Assembly (NCBI GenBank): GCA_025403435.1
Contig: CM046345.1
Span: 4,099,052 to 4,163,051 of the forward strand
Direction: 5' to 3'
From: Artocarpus heterophyllus
Taxonomy: Eukaryota > Streptophyta > Magnoliopsida > Rosales > Moraceae
DNA: 64,000 nt
Of this stretch, positions 61,836-64,000 are shown piece after piece. The position numbers and the translations under genes are program-made. Numbering within the stretch: the stretch's first letter is position 1; each line of letters starts with the position of its first letter. The notes beneath the pieces are model-generated. The model saw only the letters and a list, made by a program, of their open reading frames with translations. It made no database searches and was not told where the DNA came from.

Positions 61836-62272
61836 TTTATAGAAGAAATATAAAAATAAAATTAAGAAGAGAGTAAAATTCAATGGGTGCATCTATGAAA
61901 ATTTTTAATCTACGCAGGGGATAAAAAATAAAAACTAATAGGCTGTTTGGTACGTAGGTTCAAAACTGTTTAAGGCAGTTCAAACCATAAAGGCGGTTTA
62001 AGTTAGCATTTGGTGGAGTAATAACTAAGGTCAGTTTAAACCATAAAGATGGTTTTATAGAAGAAATATAAAAATAAAATTAAGAAGAGAGTAAAATTCA
62101 ATGGGTGCATCTATGAAACTTTTTAATCTACACAGGGACAAAAATTAAAAACTAATAGGCTGTTGTTACGTAGGTTCAAGACCATTTAAGGTAGTTCAAA
62201 CCATAAAGGCGGTTCAAATTGGCATTTAGTGGAGTAATAACTAAGGCCAGTTTAAACCATAAAGATGGTTTT
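61836..62272. repeat. Tandem duplication, two ~218-bp units
   Basis: Unit 1 (61836-62053) and unit 2 (62054-62272) share TTTATAGAAGAAATATAAAA, CAATGGGTGCATCTATGAAA, ACTAATAGGCTGTT and TTTAAACCATAAAGATGG, with scattered substitutions and small indels. Confidence 0.9.
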
Positions 62273-62546
62273 AAAATAGTCAAAACTCCCAAAATCTAAA
62301 CTTTGCCCTCTTCCCCTCAAGTTTTTATGATTTACCATTCTCATTCTTGTTTTTCTTTCATAAATCATAGTTTTCTAAACACATGTTCATGTTTTAAACT
62401 TGATGTGTGATGTTTTATTCTTGTTTTAAACTTTTACTTCTAAAAGCTAGTTCAAAACCACTGTTTAAACTATATAGTTTAGAATGCATAGTTCAAACTA
62501 TAAAATTCTAAATCGTACTATTCCAAACCCACGTACCCAATGAACC
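61941..62546. mobile_element. MITE-like element with inverted ends, enlarged by the tandem duplication
   Basis: The left end GGCTGTTTGGTACGTAGGTT and the complement of the right end GGTTCATTGGGTACGTGGGTT align with one gap over ~20 bases. Such GG.TGTTTGGTACG ends are common in plant MITEs. Target duplication not identified. Confidence 0.5.
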
Positions 62547-64000
62547 ACTGCCCCCACTTGTCTCTTAATAGATCCGCCACTATGTACACGTAGTGGATAT
62601 TGCTACAATTAGAAAAAGGCACTAAATTCAGTCATGAAATTACTTGACGCCATAAGAGATATCAACCGAGTCTAGCTATCTAATTGAAAAACCCAAAAGA
62701 AAAAAAGTAAGTTTTAAGATAAGAGTTGCTTTGCTTGTTGTAGTATACCCTATACACAAATACAATAGAATAAGCTTCTTTTTAACAATCATTGGCACAG
62801 TGTTAGCTAATGTGGGTGTGGGACGTATCATTCTTGATAGAATGCAATACCCCACAAGCATTTCCGATAACTTTTCAGCCAATTGGAAAAGGATATGCAT
62901 ATAAATCTATAATTTTTATGCCCCATTTAATTGTGCCTGCCTAATTTGATTGCATTGTTAGCATGCTTCGTTATGCCTTAACAACTGGACCACAATCTGC
63001 CATTTGAGACCGGGGCTTTTTTATCCCAAATCGAAGCAATTAGAGATCCAGTGATATCATAATCAGCAACAAAAAGGGGGAAAAAAGACAAAAGAACAAT
63101 AAGATTTAGGGTAAACGAATTATGGACCTGCTTGTGGATCGATAAGCAACACGGTATGTAAGGTCAAATGAAATTAGTTGATATATAACACAAATAGGAT
63201 AATTAGTTTCCCTCAAATAAGGAATATTAGCATTGATTTTTGTTTTGGAAGATTAAATATTAAAGGTATAAAAATGTCAAGTTTCATATCAATGATTACA
63301 GGATGAAAGGACATAAGTTTAATAGTAATGTAGAAAAATCTGTAAAAGATAAAAGAAATCCATATCCCACACCATTAAATTTTAAACACAAACACTAACT
63401 TACCCTTCACAAGATCTACATTAACATTGTTGAAAGTTTCATTGACTAAAAAAGGTTTTGCAATGTATATAATTGTTCATGATAACTTATTCAAATAATA
63501 AAGAAGAAAGCCTTCGGTTTTATCCTCTCAATGCTGCATGCCAAAGACTTTCTTTGGCTAAGGACTTAGTGTTGTTAGCTCAAATCAAATTTGGAATGAT
63601 AGCAGTTGAAGACACAAGTTGAACGGTTTTTATCATCCCAGATGCAATTATTTTGGCTACCTTTTATCTCTTCTCGGTGGGGTGTTCATGAATCTGTGAA
63701 TTCGTGACATCTGCTCAATCCAAATCTGAAGGTTTTGGATTGGATTGGAAGAGTATTGGATTGATTTTGGATTAAAAAAATCCTAATTCAAAGGTTTTAG
63801 ATCGGATTACAGATTGAAGAATTTTTAATTCATTCAATCCATCAATCCGAACCCTTATATATATATATATATATACACATTTAATAATACATATATATTT
63901 AAATAGTACTTTTCCTTTTTCTAAAAAAACTTTTACAACACTTTTTGTTAAGCAATTATTATTAGGTTGTGTTTTAAAAACGCAACCTAAGTTAGAATTA

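Larger units (their letters stand above)
55439..64000. other. Repeat-rich intergenic tail with no supportable gene
   Basis: Contents: a possible LTR fragment at ~55953-56500 (TGTT...AACA ends, no matching duplication); ~57300-59000, AT-rich with phrases common in decayed plant LTRs; a 51-base AT repeat at 60053-60103; frames at 60151-60542 with no recognised family; a tandem duplication near 62 kb; and a TA tract near 63858-63874. Nothing coding is claimed. Confidence 0.5.

Noticed and set aside
62676..62900. 74-codon minus-strand frame
   Set aside because: No motif or supporting exon structure.
1..64000. CRISPR arrays, bacterial operons, replication origins
   Set aside because: The window is plant nuclear DNA; regular spaced repeats of that kind are absent.

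Overview
The window is nuclear DNA of a flowering plant, very probably a eudicot. It is AT-rich. Its genes have GT-AG introns and encode plant families: a NAC transcription factor, a DHHC protein S-acyltransferase and a TIM8 translocase subunit. The TIM8 promoter carries telo-box and TGGGCC motifs, and there is a nuclear tRNA-Gln. The rest is mostly LTR retrotransposons and short DNA transposons. I cannot name the species from sequence alone.

Layout. 1-379 is the edge of a decayed Copia gag on the minus strand. 380-6541 is AT-rich intergenic DNA with small palindromic and MITE-like pieces. 6542-13087 is a pseudogene of a large plant GHKL (HSP90/histidine-kinase-like) ATPase related to the NO VEIN/sacsin group. 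It carries one 5' deletion, two stop codons and five frameshifts, and a diverged second copy of its 3' end follows at about 13957-14365. 14430-16740 is rich in AAACGACA-type motifs and is split by an 890-bp hAT-type element.

17443-36947 is the most interesting part. A three-exon minus-strand gene for a predicted N-myristoylated acidic protein spans 17443-27599. Its second intron holds a complete 8.19-kb LTR retrotransposon on the plus strand (17789-25978, target duplication TATAT). A second member of the same family lies inverted at 28734-36942 (target duplication AGTAT), about 1.1 kb upstream of that gene. Both elements have ~1.97-kb LTRs, a tRNA-iMet primer binding site and a polypurine tract, but I find no gag-pol. 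Each instead carries the same two intronless open reading frames. One encodes a 173-residue basic Cys4 protein resembling the nucleic-acid-binding proteins of some plant RNA viruses. The other encodes a 216-residue LONELY GUY (LOG)-like protein that lacks the usual catalytic Arg. A non-autonomous LTR element with a virus-like nucleic-acid-binding gene and a LOG-like gene is the best candidate here for an undescribed system.

37969-39177 (-) is a three-exon NAC gene of the VNI2/NAC083 type, with its exon 1 splice junction duplicated in intron 1. 39178-45567 is intergenic, with microsatellites and a GC-rich island. 45568-47108 (+) is TIM8. 48003-50835 (-) is a five-exon DHHC S-acyltransferase with an apparent frameshift in its C-terminal tail. 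52069-52668 is a 600-bp hAT-type MITE with a perfect 8-bp target duplication. 55367-55438 (-) is tRNA-Gln(UUG). The last 8.5 kb holds no gene I can support, only repeat remnants and a tandem duplication near 62 kb.
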